Source: Nitrospira sp. ST-bin5
GTDB lineage: Bacteria > Nitrospirota > Nitrospiria > Nitrospirales > Nitrospiraceae
Assembly: GCA_002083555.1 (NCBI GenBank)
Contig: MSXN01000005.1
Span: 138,114 to 202,113 of the forward strand
DNA: 64,000 nucleotides
Direction of reading: 5' to 3'
Shown here in pieces: positions 9,813 through 18,221 of this stretch. The notes beneath the pieces were generated by a model. That model saw nothing but the letters and a program-made list of their open reading frames with translations, did not search any database and was not told where the DNA came from. Position 1 is the stretch's first letter, and each line of letters begins with the position of its first letter. The position numbers and the translations under genes were made by a program.

Positions 9813-10025
9813 CTAAGTCCTTGAGTCCTGGTATTCCTCATGCCAGGCCATCTGAATCGCTTCAAGGATCTTCTCGTTCGACTTCTTCGGATCATCTTTG
9901 AAATCAGGCAGAGCAACGATCCAGGCGTGCATGTCCGTGAATCGAACGGTCAGCGGATCCGCATCCGGATGTTCCTCGACCAAGCGAATCGCAATATCTT
10001 CTGTATTCTGCCACTTCAAATCCAT
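9813..10025 (-). CDS. iscX: Fe-S cluster assembly protein IscX
   Basis: 70 residues, the usual IscX size. It begins MDLKWQNTEDIA and carries the hallmark VRFTDMHAWI and the acidic FKDDPKKSNEKILEAI, matching the IscX/YfhJ family closely. IscX binds IscS and Fe(II) and tunes cluster assembly on IscU. It is the last gene of the isc operon, 22 bp after hscA, which matches the enterobacterial order except that fdx has moved elsewhere. It converges with the PBP gene with only 3 bp between the stops. Confidence 0.93.
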   Translation of the reverse strand: MDLKWQNTEDIAIRLVEEHPDADPLTVRFTDMHAWIVALPDFKDDPKKSNEKILEAIQMAWHEEYQDSRT

Positions 10026-10047
10026 CGCTCGTCCTCGTTTTCAGGAT

Positions 10048-11868
10048 TTACGTAACTTCAGAGACCTTTTTACCTTGCAGCCCCCGTTTGAGGGAGTCGT
10101 CCAACATGGCCACAGTCAAACCTTTTGCGGCCTGTTCAAGGTCAGCCATCCGTGCCCGGATGATGCGGGGGTCGTTTCCATCTTTGGCGGTGGCCAGTGC
10201 CGAGAGTACTTGGCGAATAGCGGTGACTTCGTCGGCGGAGATGAGCTGCCCGCCGTCGGTTAAAGATTTTTCCGTGGTGATGATCAGGGCTCCGGCGTCG
10301 AGCCGGGCTTCAATCAATTTTCTCGCACTGACATCGTCCGCGGCAAACTTGAACGAATCCTCGATCATCCGCTCGACTTCCTGATCAGACAATCCATAGG
10401 ATGGCTTGACCTCGATGGACTGGGTCTCTCCTGTCCGCATGTCTTTCGCCATTACATTCAGAATGCCGTTGGCATCGATCAGAAAGGTCACTTCAATGCG
10501 GGGGACTCCTGCGGGGAGTGGCGGGACCTTCAGCCGGAAGCGGGCCAGGCTGCGGTTGTCTTTCGCCAGTTCCCGTTCGCCCTGAAGGATGTGAATGTCT
10601 ACGCCGGTCTGTCCGTCCACATAGGTCGTGAACATCTCCTTGGCGCTGGCGGGAATTGTCGTGTTGCGGCGGATGAGGCTGCTCATGACCCCGCCCATCG
10701 TTTCGATGCCGAGCGAGAGGGGCGTCACGTCAAGGAGGAGCATGTCGGTTGTGCCGCCGCTCAGAATGTCGGCCTGCACTGCGGCGCCGAGGGCCACGAC
10801 TTCGTCCGGGTTGAGTTCGCAGTGTGGCTGGGTACCAAAGAGAGTCTGGACGCGCTGACGCACCAGCGGCATACGGGTCGAGCCGCCGACCAGCACAACT
10901 TCGTCGATGTCGGCTGCAGTTAGCCCTGCATCCTTGAGGGCGAGACGGCAGGGCCCCAGCGTACGTTCCACCAGGGTGTTGCAGAGCGATTCCAGTTGTT
11001 CGCGCGTGAATTCGCGGGTGAACAGACCCTTGCCGTCAGGAAGTTCGAGGTTCACGGTGGTCTTGAGTTCGTCCGAGAGGCGGATTTTTGCCCGCTCAGC
11101 TTCAAGCCGGATTCCCTGCATATGGTCGGGATGAGCCTTGAGGTCGAGCCCGTACTGCTGGCGAATGTCTGCGACGAAGATGTCGGCGATCAACTGGTCG
11201 AAGTCGTCGCCGCCCAGGTGGGTGTCTCCGTTGGTGGCAAGTACTTCGAAGATACCGTTCTTCAACTTCAAGATTGATATATCGAAAGTCCCGCCGCCGA
11301 GATCGTAGACCGCGATCGTTCCCTGCGTCTTTTCTTGGAGCCCATAAGCCAACGAGGCTGCGGTTGGCTCATTGATGATGCGCAGAACCTCAAGGCCCGC
11401 GATCATGCCGGCGTCTTTGGTGGCCTGGCGCTGGCTGTCGTTGAAGTAGGCGGGGACGGTGATGACGGCTTTGGTGATGCTCTCACCGAGAAAGGCTTCC
11501 GCCCGGAGCTTCAACTCCTTCAGGATCATGGCGGAGATCTGCGGCGGCGAATAGGTCTTCTCGCCGAGCTTGATCCGGATGACTCCGCCTTTCTCGGTGA
11601 GCGTATAGGGAAAGTAGGCCAGTTCGTCCTGAACGTCGGCCAGGCCCTTGCCCATGAACCGCTTGACGGAATAGACGGTCCGCTCGGGGTTTCTGGTCAG
11701 GTGTTCTTTCGCCGGATCGCCGACGATGAGCCCGTTATCGGTCAGTGCGACGACGGAGGGGACCATGGCCCGCTCGTGGCGTCCTGCGATGACACGGGGC
11801 GTGCCCTTGTCCATATAGGCGACAAGGGAGTTCGTTGTTCCGAGGTCTATGCCGACGATGCGTGCCAT
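10048..11868 (-). CDS. hscA: Fe-S assembly Hsp70 chaperone HscA
   Basis: 606 residues from the ATG at 11868 (MARIVGIDLGTTNS). The frame extends 50 codons further upstream, but that part overlaps hscB and has no Hsp70 similarity. N-terminal ATPase domain has phosphate loops GIDLGTTNS and YDLGGGTFD and the adenosine motif VLVGGSTRMP. The substrate-binding domain follows the linker MLLLDVTPLSLGIE. HscA works with HscB to release Fe-S clusters from IscU, recognising LPPVK, which is present in the IscU encoded nearby. Its position right after hscB separates it from DnaK. Confidence 0.93.
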   Translation of the reverse strand: MARIVGIDLGTTNSLVAYMDKGTPRVIAGRHERAMVPSVVALTDNGLIVGDPAKEHLTRNPERTVYSVKRFMGKGLADVQDELAYFPYTLTEKGGVIRIKLGEKTYSPPQISAMILKELKLRAEAFLGESITKAVITVPAYFNDSQRQATKDAGMIAGLEVLRIINEPTAASLAYGLQEKTQGTIAVYDLGGGTFDISILKLKNGIFEVLATNGDTHLGGDDFDQLIADIFVADIRQQYGLDLKAHPDHMQGIRLEAERAKIRLSDELKTTVNLELPDGKGLFTREFTREQLESLCNTLVERTLGPCRLALKDAGLTAADIDEVVLVGGSTRMPLVRQRVQTLFGTQPHCELNPDEVVALGAAVQADILSGGTTDMLLLDVTPLSLGIETMGGVMSSLIRRNTTIPASAKEMFTTYVDGQTGVDIHILQGERELAKDNRSLARFRLKVPPLPAGVPRIEVTFLIDANGILNVMAKDMRTGETQSIEVKPSYGLSDQEVERMIEDSFKFAADDVSARKLIEARLDAGALIITTEKSLTDGGQLISADEVTAIRQVLSALATAKDGNDPRIIRARMADLEQAAKGLTVAMLDDSLKRGLQGKKVSEVT

Positions 11869-11873
11869 GGTGA

Positions 11874-12596
11874 TTATGCGATGGTGGCGACGAGGTCGTT
11901 GACGATGTTCTTGACGTAGGTGCGGTTGGAAAGGATGTCCCGCATATCTTTCAGAATACGGTCCCGTTCGGTGCGCGCCTGTTCGGTGGCTTCGCCGCGG
12001 TCTTGCAGCCCATCCCACCGGCCGAAGAGTTGGTGAAGTTGGGTTTCCATATCTCGTTGCCGACCCTCAAGCGTGGTGCGTTCGGATTGGAGCTGTGAAC
12101 GGAGCGCCGCGGCAGCGTCGGAGGTCCGGTCACTGGCGCGGAATTCATCAAGCGTGTCCTGCAGTTCGAGGATTTCTTCGAACAGATCGGCGGGTGGTGT
12201 CGTCCGGATCTCTTTCACCGAGCCGGCTTCGAGGTCCAGCAGATATTCAGCTCGCTGAATCGGATCCCGCAGCGTGCGATAGGCGGTATTCAGCATGGCC
12301 GAGTTGCCGAGGCTGATGGTCTGCTCCGCATCGCTCTTATTCTGGTAAAAGTCGGGATGGAATGCCCGGCTCAATTCGTAGAATTTGGCTTCGAGCTTCT
12401 GCTGATCGAGGGCCAATCGGCGGGGAATGCCAAAGCAGGTGAAGTAATCCAATTCCTTTGATACCGGCTGGACCTTCACGCAGCGATCGCAGAAGTATTC
12501 TCCCGAGACCTCGGATTGGCAGTGCCAGCACATACTGCGCGCCATTTGCAGCTCGCGCCGGTCACCGGTGCTATGGGTATGGTTGTGTCCATCCAT
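11874..12596 (-). CDS. hscB: J-domain co-chaperone HscB with N-terminal zinc finger
   Basis: 240 residues. After a His-rich N-terminus comes a four-cysteine zinc site (CWHC at 23-26 and CDRC at 36-39), then a J domain with HPD at 80-82 and a C-terminal HSCB oligomerisation domain (about 125-240) that binds IscU. E. coli HscB lacks the Cys4 module; it is known from eukaryotic HSC20 and some bacteria. The C-terminal helix is longer than in E. coli. The gene sits between iscA and hscA with 5 bp to hscA. It stimulates the HscA ATPase and delivers IscU. Confidence 0.92.
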   Translation of the reverse strand: MDGHNHTHSTGDRRELQMARSMCWHCQSEVSGEYFCDRCVKVQPVSKELDYFTCFGIPRRLALDQQKLEAKFYELSRAFHPDFYQNKSDAEQTISLGNSAMLNTAYRTLRDPIQRAEYLLDLEAGSVKEIRTTPPADLFEEILELQDTLDEFRASDRTSDAAAALRSQLQSERTTLEGRQRDMETQLHQLFGRWDGLQDRGEATEQARTERDRILKDMRDILSNRTYVKNIVNDLVATIA

Positions 12597-12609
12597 GGGC
12601 GGTACTCGT

Positions 12610-12966
12610 TTAAGCCGAAAAAGACTCTCCGCAACCGCAGGTCTTGTTGGCGTTCGGATTCACGAATTTGAAATTCCCGCCCATCAGGTCCTTGTGAAAG
12701 TCCAGCTGGGTGCCTTGCAGGTAGATCGCGCTCTTGGCATCCACAATGATCTTCACGCCGTCGAAGTCATAGACCTGGTCGTATTGGCCGATCTTCTCGT
12801 CGAAGTTGATGGTATAGCTCAGACCGGAGCAGCCGCCCCCTTTGACGCCGAGACGGAGGCCGCCTTCTTCGATGCCTTGGACATTGATCAGGCGCTTCAC
12901 TTCCTTAATCGCTGCATCGGTGAGCGAAATGACCGGGGTCTGGGCTTCCGTATTTGTGGCGTCCAT
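12610..12966 (-). CDS. iscA: A-type Fe-S carrier IscA
   Basis: 118 residues from the ATG at 12966, preceded by GGGAG on the coding strand. A longer frame upstream lacks similarity. The three conserved cysteines are present: GGGCSGLSY (about C46) and the C-terminal CGCGESF pair. The protein resembles IscA/ErpA, which carry clusters from IscU to apo-proteins. A 12-residue N-terminal extension precedes the domain. Placement between iscU and hscB favours the IscA name; ErpA is the alternative, since sequence alone separates them poorly. Confidence 0.9.
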   Translation of the reverse strand: MDATNTEAQTPVISLTDAAIKEVKRLINVQGIEEGGLRLGVKGGGCSGLSYTINFDEKIGQYDQVYDFDGVKIIVDAKSAIYLQGTQLDFHKDLMGGNFKFVNPNANKTCGCGESFSA

Positions 12967-12985
12967 AGTGGGCTCCCTTCTGCTG

Positions 12986-13369
12986 TTACTTCGTGTCGGC
13001 TTTCTTCTGATAGTCAGCCAACGCCGCCTTGATTGCATCTTCCGCCAGAACCGAGCAATGGATCTTGACCGGCGGCAAGTTCAGCTCCTGAACGATATCA
13101 GTGTTCTTGATCATCTGGGCCTCTTCGATGGTCTTGCCTTTGAGCCATTCGGTGGCCAGGCTGGAGCTGGCGATGGCGGAGCCGCAGCCGAAGGTCTTGA
13201 ACTTGGCATCGACGATTGTATCGTTCTGGACCTTGATCTGCAGCTTCATGACGTCGCCGCACTCGGGCGCACCGACCATCCCAGTTCCTACGCCCTCTTC
13301 GTCTTTCTTGAAGCTCCCCATGTTGCGGGGATTGTTGAAATGATCAACGACTTTGTCACTGTATGCCAT
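12986..13369 (-). CDS. iscU: Fe-S cluster scaffold IscU
   Basis: 127 residues. Cluster ligands C37 and D39 (PECGDV), C62 (FGCGSA), H104 and C105 are all present. The HscA recognition motif LPPVK is intact at 98-102. The fold assembles [2Fe-2S] clusters from IscS sulfur. The intervals to its neighbours (40 bp from iscS, 19 bp to iscA) fit one transcript. Confidence 0.96.
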   Translation of the reverse strand: MAYSDKVVDHFNNPRNMGSFKKDEEGVGTGMVGAPECGDVMKLQIKVQNDTIVDAKFKTFGCGSAIASSSLATEWLKGKTIEEAQMIKNTDIVQELNLPPVKIHCSVLAEDAIKAALADYQKKADTK

Positions 13370-13409
13370 GGTGCGTCCTCCTCGTGTCTATCTGAGTCAG
13401 TGGGCTAGA

Positions 13410-14627
13410 TCAGTGGGCCGCCCACTGAACGGATTTCAAATCGACCCCTTCTTTCGCCATTTCGTACAACGGCGACATTTCACGCAGTTTCGTCACGATC
13501 TCAATAACCTTCTTGATCGTGTAGTCAATCTCTTCGTCCGTATTGAAGCGGCCCAGGCCGAAGCGGATGGACGAATGGGCGAGTTCGACGCCGACGCCCA
13601 GCGCCCGCAGGACGTAAGACGGTTCCAGCGTCGCCGAGGTGCAGGCCGAGCCGGATGAGAGCGCGATGTCCTTCATGCCCATCAGGAGCGATTCGCCTTC
13701 GACGTAGGCGAAGGAAATATTCAGATTATGCGGCAAGCGCTGAGTCGCATGGCCGTTGAGATAGGCTTCGTCAATCTCTTTCATGATGCCGGCCTGCAGG
13801 CGATCGCGCATCGCAGCCAGACGTACCGATTCCGTAGCCATTTCCTGCTCGCACAATTCGCAGGCCTTGCCGAATCCGACGATCATCGGCACCGGCAGAG
13901 TGCCGGAGCGCATGCCGCGCTCGTGTCCGCCGCCGTCCATTTGCGCGGCGATCCGCACGCGGGGGTTCTTCTTTCGGACATAGAGGGCGCCGACACCTTT
14001 CGGGCCATAGATCTTATGGGCCGAAAACGACATCAGGTCGATCCCCATATCCTGCACATCGACCGGGATTTTGCCGACGCCTTGCGTCGCATCGCAATGG
14101 AAGAGCACGCCCTTTTCCTTGGCGATCTTGCCGATTTCCTTCACCGGATTGATCGTGCCGATTTCATTGTTGGCGAGCATCACGGAGATCAGGACCGTTT
14201 TGTCCGTGATCGCCTTCCGCACGTCTTCCGGATTCACCATGCCGAATTTATCCACCGGGAGATAGGTGACGGTCGCCTTGCCCTTCGCTTCGAGGGCTTT
14301 GGCGGTGTCGATGACGGCGCGGTGTTCGGTGGAGGAGGTGATGATGTGGTCGCCCTTCTCCTTGTACATCTCCAACACGCCCTTGATGGCCAGATTGTCC
14401 GATTCAGTCGCGCCGCTGGTGAAGACGATTTCTTTGGAATCAGCCTTGATCAGCTTCGCGATCTGCTTGCGGGCGTTTTCAACCGCTTCTTCTGCCGCCC
14501 AGCCGAAGGCATGGTTGCGGCTGGCGGCGTTGCCGAACTTCTCGATGAAGTAGGGCAGCATGGCCTCCAGCACCCGGGGATCCATCGGGGAGGTTGAATG
14601 ATTATCCAGGAAAATCGGGAGCTTCAT
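13410..14627 (-). CDS. iscS: Cysteine desulfurase IscS
   Basis: 405 residues, the normal length for group I desulfurases. The PLP lysine is in FSAHKIYGPKG (K205), and the catalytic cysteine loop SSGSACTS (C329) has the long IscS-type form. SGATESDN and HCDATQ bind the cofactor. It converts cysteine to alanine and passes the persulfide to IscU, tRNA thiolases and other acceptors. The start codon overlaps the iscR stop (ATGA, 14624-14627), so the pair is translationally coupled. Confidence 0.96.
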   Translation of the reverse strand: MKLPIFLDNHSTSPMDPRVLEAMLPYFIEKFGNAASRNHAFGWAAEEAVENARKQIAKLIKADSKEIVFTSGATESDNLAIKGVLEMYKEKGDHIITSSTEHRAVIDTAKALEAKGKATVTYLPVDKFGMVNPEDVRKAITDKTVLISVMLANNEIGTINPVKEIGKIAKEKGVLFHCDATQGVGKIPVDVQDMGIDLMSFSAHKIYGPKGVGALYVRKKNPRVRIAAQMDGGGHERGMRSGTLPVPMIVGFGKACELCEQEMATESVRLAAMRDRLQAGIMKEIDEAYLNGHATQRLPHNLNISFAYVEGESLLMGMKDIALSSGSACTSATLEPSYVLRALGVGVELAHSSIRFGLGRFNTDEEIDYTIKKVIEIVTKLREMSPLYEMAKEGVDLKSVQWAAH

Positions 14628-15097
14628 TGTGCGACTCCTTGTGCCGTGGGAGACTGAATCGTGATGAGAGGTGTTCCGCCCATCATGTCTTGCAACGTCA
14701 TATTGTTGAGAAGCTGATAAATGCTGTCTTGCACCTTGAGCAGCGGCGTGCGGATATTGCAGTGCTCCCGCTGGAGGCAGGGCTCGCCTTCTTTTTCATG
14801 GGAACAATCTGTGATGCCCAGCGGCCCCTCGATGCCTTCCAGAATCTGCGCGATCGTAATCTGTCTGGTGCTGCGGGCCAGGACGTAACCGCCTTTGGGG
14901 CCGTTATGGCTTTCGATCAACCCGTTCTTGGCCAGAGTCTGAAGGACCTTGGCTAAGAGTTCGAGTGGGATGTGGTACTCTTCCGCGATTTCTTTTGTGT
15001 TCACAACCCGACCGGGAGTCACATCTCCGAATTGCACTGAAGCGATGTGCTGGAGGGCCATGAGGGCGTAATCAGCTTTTTTTGAAATCTTCAACAT
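14624..15097 (-). CDS. iscR: Fe-S-sensing Rrf2-family repressor IscR
   Basis: 157 residues from the ATG at 15097; the 16 codons upstream lie in the operator region and are not family-like. N-terminal winged helix (MLKISKKADYALMAL, recognition region NGPKGGYVLAR). Three cluster cysteines follow in TDCSHEKEGEPCLQREHC, with spacing C-x8-C-x5-C instead of the C-x5-C-x5-C of E. coli IscR. It heads the isc operon and is expected to repress it when holding a [2Fe-2S] cluster. A symmetrical site just upstream fits autoregulation. Confidence 0.9.
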   Translation of the reverse strand: MLKISKKADYALMALQHIASVQFGDVTPGRVVNTKEIAEEYHIPLELLAKVLQTLAKNGLIESHNGPKGGYVLARSTRQITIAQILEGIEGPLGITDCSHEKEGEPCLQREHCNIRTPLLKVQDSIYQLLNNMTLQDMMGGTPLITIQSPTAQGVAQ

Positions 15098-15119
15098 GCC
15101 TATTGCCGATCGTTGAGGT

Positions 15120-15140
15120 CGGAGACTATAATGATCTCCG
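15120..15140 (-). promoter_or_regulatory. Probable IscR/Rrf2 operator upstream of iscR
   Basis: Perfect inverted repeat CGGAGA-N9-TCTCCG, whose A+T-rich centre on the coding strand contains TATAGT, a plausible -10. A second partial copy, GGTCGGA, lies at 15149-15155. The site is 23-43 bp before the iscR start, where an autorepressor would bind. It does not match the E. coli IscR type 1 consensus exactly, so the assignment rests on symmetry and position. Confidence 0.5.
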
Positions 15141-15229
15141 ATCAATAAGGTCGGACTAAAGATACCACGCAGCTTTTAGAGCTGTCAACAGCGGAATCCA
15201 AGAATTTCAGGAGAGAAAGGATCAAGCAC

Positions 15230-15646
15230 ATGGGAGGCACCAATCCTTATATCGAGAAGACGGAATATGAGCTTCCTCAAGCCCCTTATACGATCACGTA
15301 TATTGAGGCCGACGGCACGGTGACCAAAGTTGTCGTGGATCCGACAAAGATTCCGTATGGACCGACCGGACTGCCGGGAAGCATTCTTGACGTGGCCATG
15401 GCCAACGGGGTGGATCTGGAGCATGTGTGCGGTGGCGTCTGTGCCTGCTCGACCTGCCATGTGATTGTGAAGCAGGGCTTGGAGAGTTGTAGTGAAGGAA
15501 CGGACGATGAATTCGATCAGCTGGATGAGGCGCCGATGACCACGCTGCAATCCCGCCTCGGCTGCCAATGTGTGCCGAACGGCACAAAGGACATCGTGGT
15601 GGAGATTCCCGCCGTGAACAAGAATCTCGTCAGGGAGGGGCACTAA
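15230..15646 (+). CDS. fdx: Adrenodoxin-type [2Fe-2S] ferredoxin
   Basis: 138 residues. Cluster ligands follow the adrenodoxin/Isc-Fdx pattern, CGGVCACSTCHV with a fourth Cys in LGCQC. The N-terminus is about 25 residues longer than E. coli Fdx. AGGAG and AAAGGA precede the ATG. It is transcribed away from iscR across the shared operator region, unlike E. coli where fdx is inside the operon. Isc ferredoxins give electrons to the IscS/IscU reaction, and that role is expected here. Confidence 0.9.
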   Translation: MGGTNPYIEKTEYELPQAPYTITYIEADGTVTKVVVDPTKIPYGPTGLPGSILDVAMANGVDLEHVCGGVCACSTCHVIVKQGLESCSEGTDDEFDQLDEAPMTTLQSRLGCQCVPNGTKDIVVEIPAVNKNLVREGH

Positions 15647-16347
15647 TCGAAGGTTTCTGTCTTCACGTCCTTCCGATCGTATCCGTATTCCATCAACGCC
15701 GCGCGTAAGGGCCGGACAAATCCCTTGGTGCCGCTGATCATCGGGATGACTTTCGGCTGTCCTTCCACGAGGGGACGCAACATCGCCGCTGTTTGCTCGA
15801 CCGCCTCTGCTTCTCCGCCCGGTGCGACTAGGGGCAAGTAGCGGAAGGACGGGGAATGAACGGCCATGGTGAGCAATTCCTGATGAAACAACAGCTCGTC
15901 CTCCGACGGAGCCACTGCGATGAGGAGTACTGAGGTGATCGCGTGGGCTGCGACCAGTTGTTTCAGGAGGCAGCGAATCGGGACGAGACCGGTATAGCGG
16001 GCGATGAAGAGCAGTTCCCGATCCAGGGGCATCGGCAGCACAAAGTTCCCATAAGGGCCTGAGAGCGGAATCTCATCGCCGGATTTCAGCTGATAGAGGT
16101 AATTCGAGCCCATCCCCTCAGGGATGCGGTCAAACACCAGCGTCAACTCACCGTAGGGAGAAGAGGGATCGGCCATTGAGTAGGCGCGATTGAGCGGGGG
16201 CTTGGCTCCAACCGGCAACTTGAGCGAGACCCATTGTCCCGGCTGAAACACAATCTTCTGCTGGAGCGGGCGAAGGACCAGTTGCCGCACATGGGGTGTG
16301 AGATCGAGCGTGGAGAGCACGACGGCTGGTTGGGTAAGTTCTGCCAT
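15643..16347 (-). CDS. Ferredoxin-NAD(P)H reductase-like flavoprotein with altered nucleotide motif
   Basis: 234 residues from the ATG at 16347 (MAELTQPAV); an ATG seven codons earlier is also possible. The N-terminal FAD-binding domain has the diagnostic NRAYSMA (RxYS). The NAD(P) domain is recognisable, but the usual GGTGxxP loop reads ARYTGLVP and the late CG motif reads SGTKG. It ends tail to tail with fdx, the stops overlapping by 4 bp. A reductase for the neighbouring ferredoxin is a natural guess, yet the altered dinucleotide loop leaves the donor open. Confidence 0.7.
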   Translation of the reverse strand: MAELTQPAVVLSTLDLTPHVRQLVLRPLQQKIVFQPGQWVSLKLPVGAKPPLNRAYSMADPSSPYGELTLVFDRIPEGMGSNYLYQLKSGDEIPLSGPYGNFVLPMPLDRELLFIARYTGLVPIRCLLKQLVAAHAITSVLLIAVAPSEDELLFHQELLTMAVHSPSFRYLPLVAPGGEAEAVEQTAAMLRPLVEGQPKVIPMISGTKGFVRPLRAALMEYGYDRKDVKTETFD

Positions 16348-16452
16348 ACGACCGGTGTCTATCCTCATAGCAGAACCGGCCTGATTCTGTACAACACTTT
16401 TCCCTGCGTGCTATAGATACCGGCCTTTCCACCCCACTAATGAGATGAGTGC

Positions 16453-17865
16453 ATGACCCAAGTACGTGTCCGCTTCGCACCCAGTCCGACCGGGTTCCTT
16501 CATATCGGGGGAGTCCGGACTGCGTTATTCAATTGGCTCTATGCGCGTCAACAAAACGGGATCTTTGTCCTGCGGATTGAAGACACGGACCAGGATCGTT
16601 CGACTGACGAGTCTATTCAGGCCATCATCGAAGGCATGAAATGGGTGGGGCTGGATTGGGACGAAGGACCATTTCGTCAAACTGAGCGCATGGCGCTGTA
16701 TCGCAGCCATGCCCTGGCGCTGCTGGACAAAGGCCAGGCCTACTGGTGTGTATGCAAGGCTGAGGAACTGGAAGCCCGCCGCAAAGAAGCCGAGGCGAAA
16801 GGGTTGTCGCCTCGATACGACGGGCGCTGCCGGACTCTCGGGATTACAAACCCCCCGGGCGATGCCGCGCTGCGATTCAAGGCGCCCCAAGAAGGTCAGA
16901 TCGTGGTCGATGATGTGATCAAAGGGAAGATCACGTTTGACAATAGTGCGGCAGACGATCTGATCATCCTCCGCTCAAACGGCTATCCGACCTATAATTT
17001 CTCCGTCGTGGTCGACGATGCGCTCATGCACATCACCCACGTTATCCGTGGGGATGACCACCTGACCAACACACCGCGCCAAATTCCGATCTTTCAGGCG
17101 TTGGGGTTTCCGGTCCCGCAGTTCGGCCACCTGCCGATGATTCTGGGGTCGGATAAGTCCCGGCTGTCCAAACGGCACGGCGCCACCTCGATCATGGCCT
17201 ACAAAGACATGGGTTACCTGCCCGAGGCGATGGTGAACTATCTTGTCCGGCTGGGCTGGTCGCACGGGGATCAGGAGTTGTTTACCAGGCAGGAACTCAT
17301 CGAAAAGTTTTCCTGGAAGAACGTCCAGTCCTCTCCGGCCGTGTTCAATCCCGAGAAACTGCTCTGGATCAATGCCGAATACATCAAGACGACTCCGCCG
17401 AGCCAGGTGGCGCAGGCGCTCGTCCCGCTGTTAGAGCAGGCCGGCCTGCAGGAACAGGTCAAGGCAGTGTCAGTCGAATGGTTGGCTCAGCTGGTGGTCC
17501 TGGTGAAGGAACGGGCGAAGACCCTGGTCGAGATGGTGGACTGGGTGCGGCCGTACTTCGGCGAGTCGGTTCTTCTCGAAGAGGAAGCCGCCAAGAAATT
17601 TCTCACGCCGGCCATTGTCCCGGTGCTCGGCAAGCTGATAGCACGGTTTGAGGCGCTTCCCGCGTTTTCGAAACAGGTCTGGGAAGAGTCGTTCAAGAAG
17701 TTTGTGGAAGAAGAAGGCATCAAGATGGGCCAGATCGCTCAGCCGGTGCGTGTCGCCTTGACCGGCAGGACTGCAAGTCCCGGGCTATTTGAGGTCATGG
17801 AGGTCCTGGGGCGCGACCGGACGCTCCTCCGCCTCCGGCGGGGACTTGAATGGGCCACGGTCTAA
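16453..17865 (+). CDS. gltX: Glutamyl-tRNA synthetase
   Basis: 470 residues, class I synthetase. The HIGH motif appears as FLHIGG (about residue 17) and the KMSKS motif as SRLSKRHG. The C-terminal anticodon-binding helical domain is complete. It charges tRNA-Glu with glutamate. Two tRNA-Gln genes follow directly, while a separate glnS is at 25860-27560, so direct Gln charging is available and this enzyme need not mischarge tRNA-Gln. No gatCAB gene is in the window. Confidence 0.95.
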   Translation: MTQVRVRFAPSPTGFLHIGGVRTALFNWLYARQQNGIFVLRIEDTDQDRSTDESIQAIIEGMKWVGLDWDEGPFRQTERMALYRSHALALLDKGQAYWCVCKAEELEARRKEAEAKGLSPRYDGRCRTLGITNPPGDAALRFKAPQEGQIVVDDVIKGKITFDNSAADDLIILRSNGYPTYNFSVVVDDALMHITHVIRGDDHLTNTPRQIPIFQALGFPVPQFGHLPMILGSDKSRLSKRHGATSIMAYKDMGYLPEAMVNYLVRLGWSHGDQELFTRQELIEKFSWKNVQSSPAVFNPEKLLWINAEYIKTTPPSQVAQALVPLLEQAGLQEQVKAVSVEWLAQLVVLVKERAKTLVEMVDWVRPYFGESVLLEEEAAKKFLTPAIVPVLGKLIARFEALPAFSKQVWEESFKKFVEEEGIKMGQIAQPVRVALTGRTASPGLFEVMEVLGRDRTLLRLRRGLEWATV

Positions 17866-17899
17866 TCAACCGAATTCTGCCAATAAATCCGCATCGATC

Positions 17900-17926
17900 T
17901 TGACGGAGTCACGATCCGTATATTAC
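17900..17926 (+). promoter_or_regulatory. Possible promoter for the tRNA-Gln pair
   Basis: TTGACG at 17900-17905 and TATTAC at 17921-17926, separated by 15 bp, which is shorter than ideal. The tRNA begins 14 bp after the -10. Confidence 0.4.
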
Positions 17927-17939
17927 TGTGTGCGTCGGT

Positions 17940-18013
17940 TGGGGGATCGTCTAGCGGTAGGACGTCAGTCTCTGGATCTGACTACCTAGGTTCGATTCCT
18001 AGTCCCCCAGCCA
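17940..18013 (+). tRNA. tRNA-Gln (anticodon CTG)
   Basis: Cloverleaf read by eye: acceptor TGGGGGA pairs with TCCCCCA, D-arm GTCTAGCGGTAGGAC, anticodon loop CTCTGGA giving CTG (codon CAG), and T-arm with TTCGATTC. Discriminator G and encoded CCA at 18011-18013. One T-T mismatch closes the anticodon stem. Acceptor U1-A72 with G73 fits bacterial tRNA-Gln identity. Confidence 0.93.
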
Positions 18014-18067
18014 AAAACTCTTTCCTGCGCCGTACTCTCAGGCCGACGTCTTCGTTTCGTACCGCGC

Positions 18068-18141
18068 TGGGGGATCGTCTAGCGGTAGGACGCCGGCCTT
18101 TGGAGCCGGCTACCTAGGTTCGATTCCTAGTCCCCCAGCCA
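18068..18141 (+). tRNA. tRNA-Gln (anticodon TTG)
   Basis: Identical to the upstream tRNA-Gln outside the anticodon arm, so the pair arose by duplication. Anticodon stem CCGGC/GCCGG is fully paired, and loop CTTTGGA gives TTG (codon CAA). CCA is encoded at 18139-18141. The 54-bp spacer carries no separate promoter that I recognise, so the two are probably co-transcribed. Confidence 0.94.
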
Positions 18142-18221
18142 TTTTCTCTTTCTATCTCTCAGCCAAATCAGGAATGTGCAATCGGTCGACTGTTGAGGAG
18201 GCCGGTGGGCCGATCGGCGGA

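Noticed and set aside
11869..12018. 50-codon N-terminal extension of HscA
   Set aside because: It overlaps hscB and lacks Hsp70 similarity; the canonical start is at 11868.
12568..14597. Long plus-strand frames across the isc operon (for example 289 codons at 13728-14597)
   Set aside because: Antisense shadows of iscA, iscU and iscS, which carry full sets of catalytic residues.
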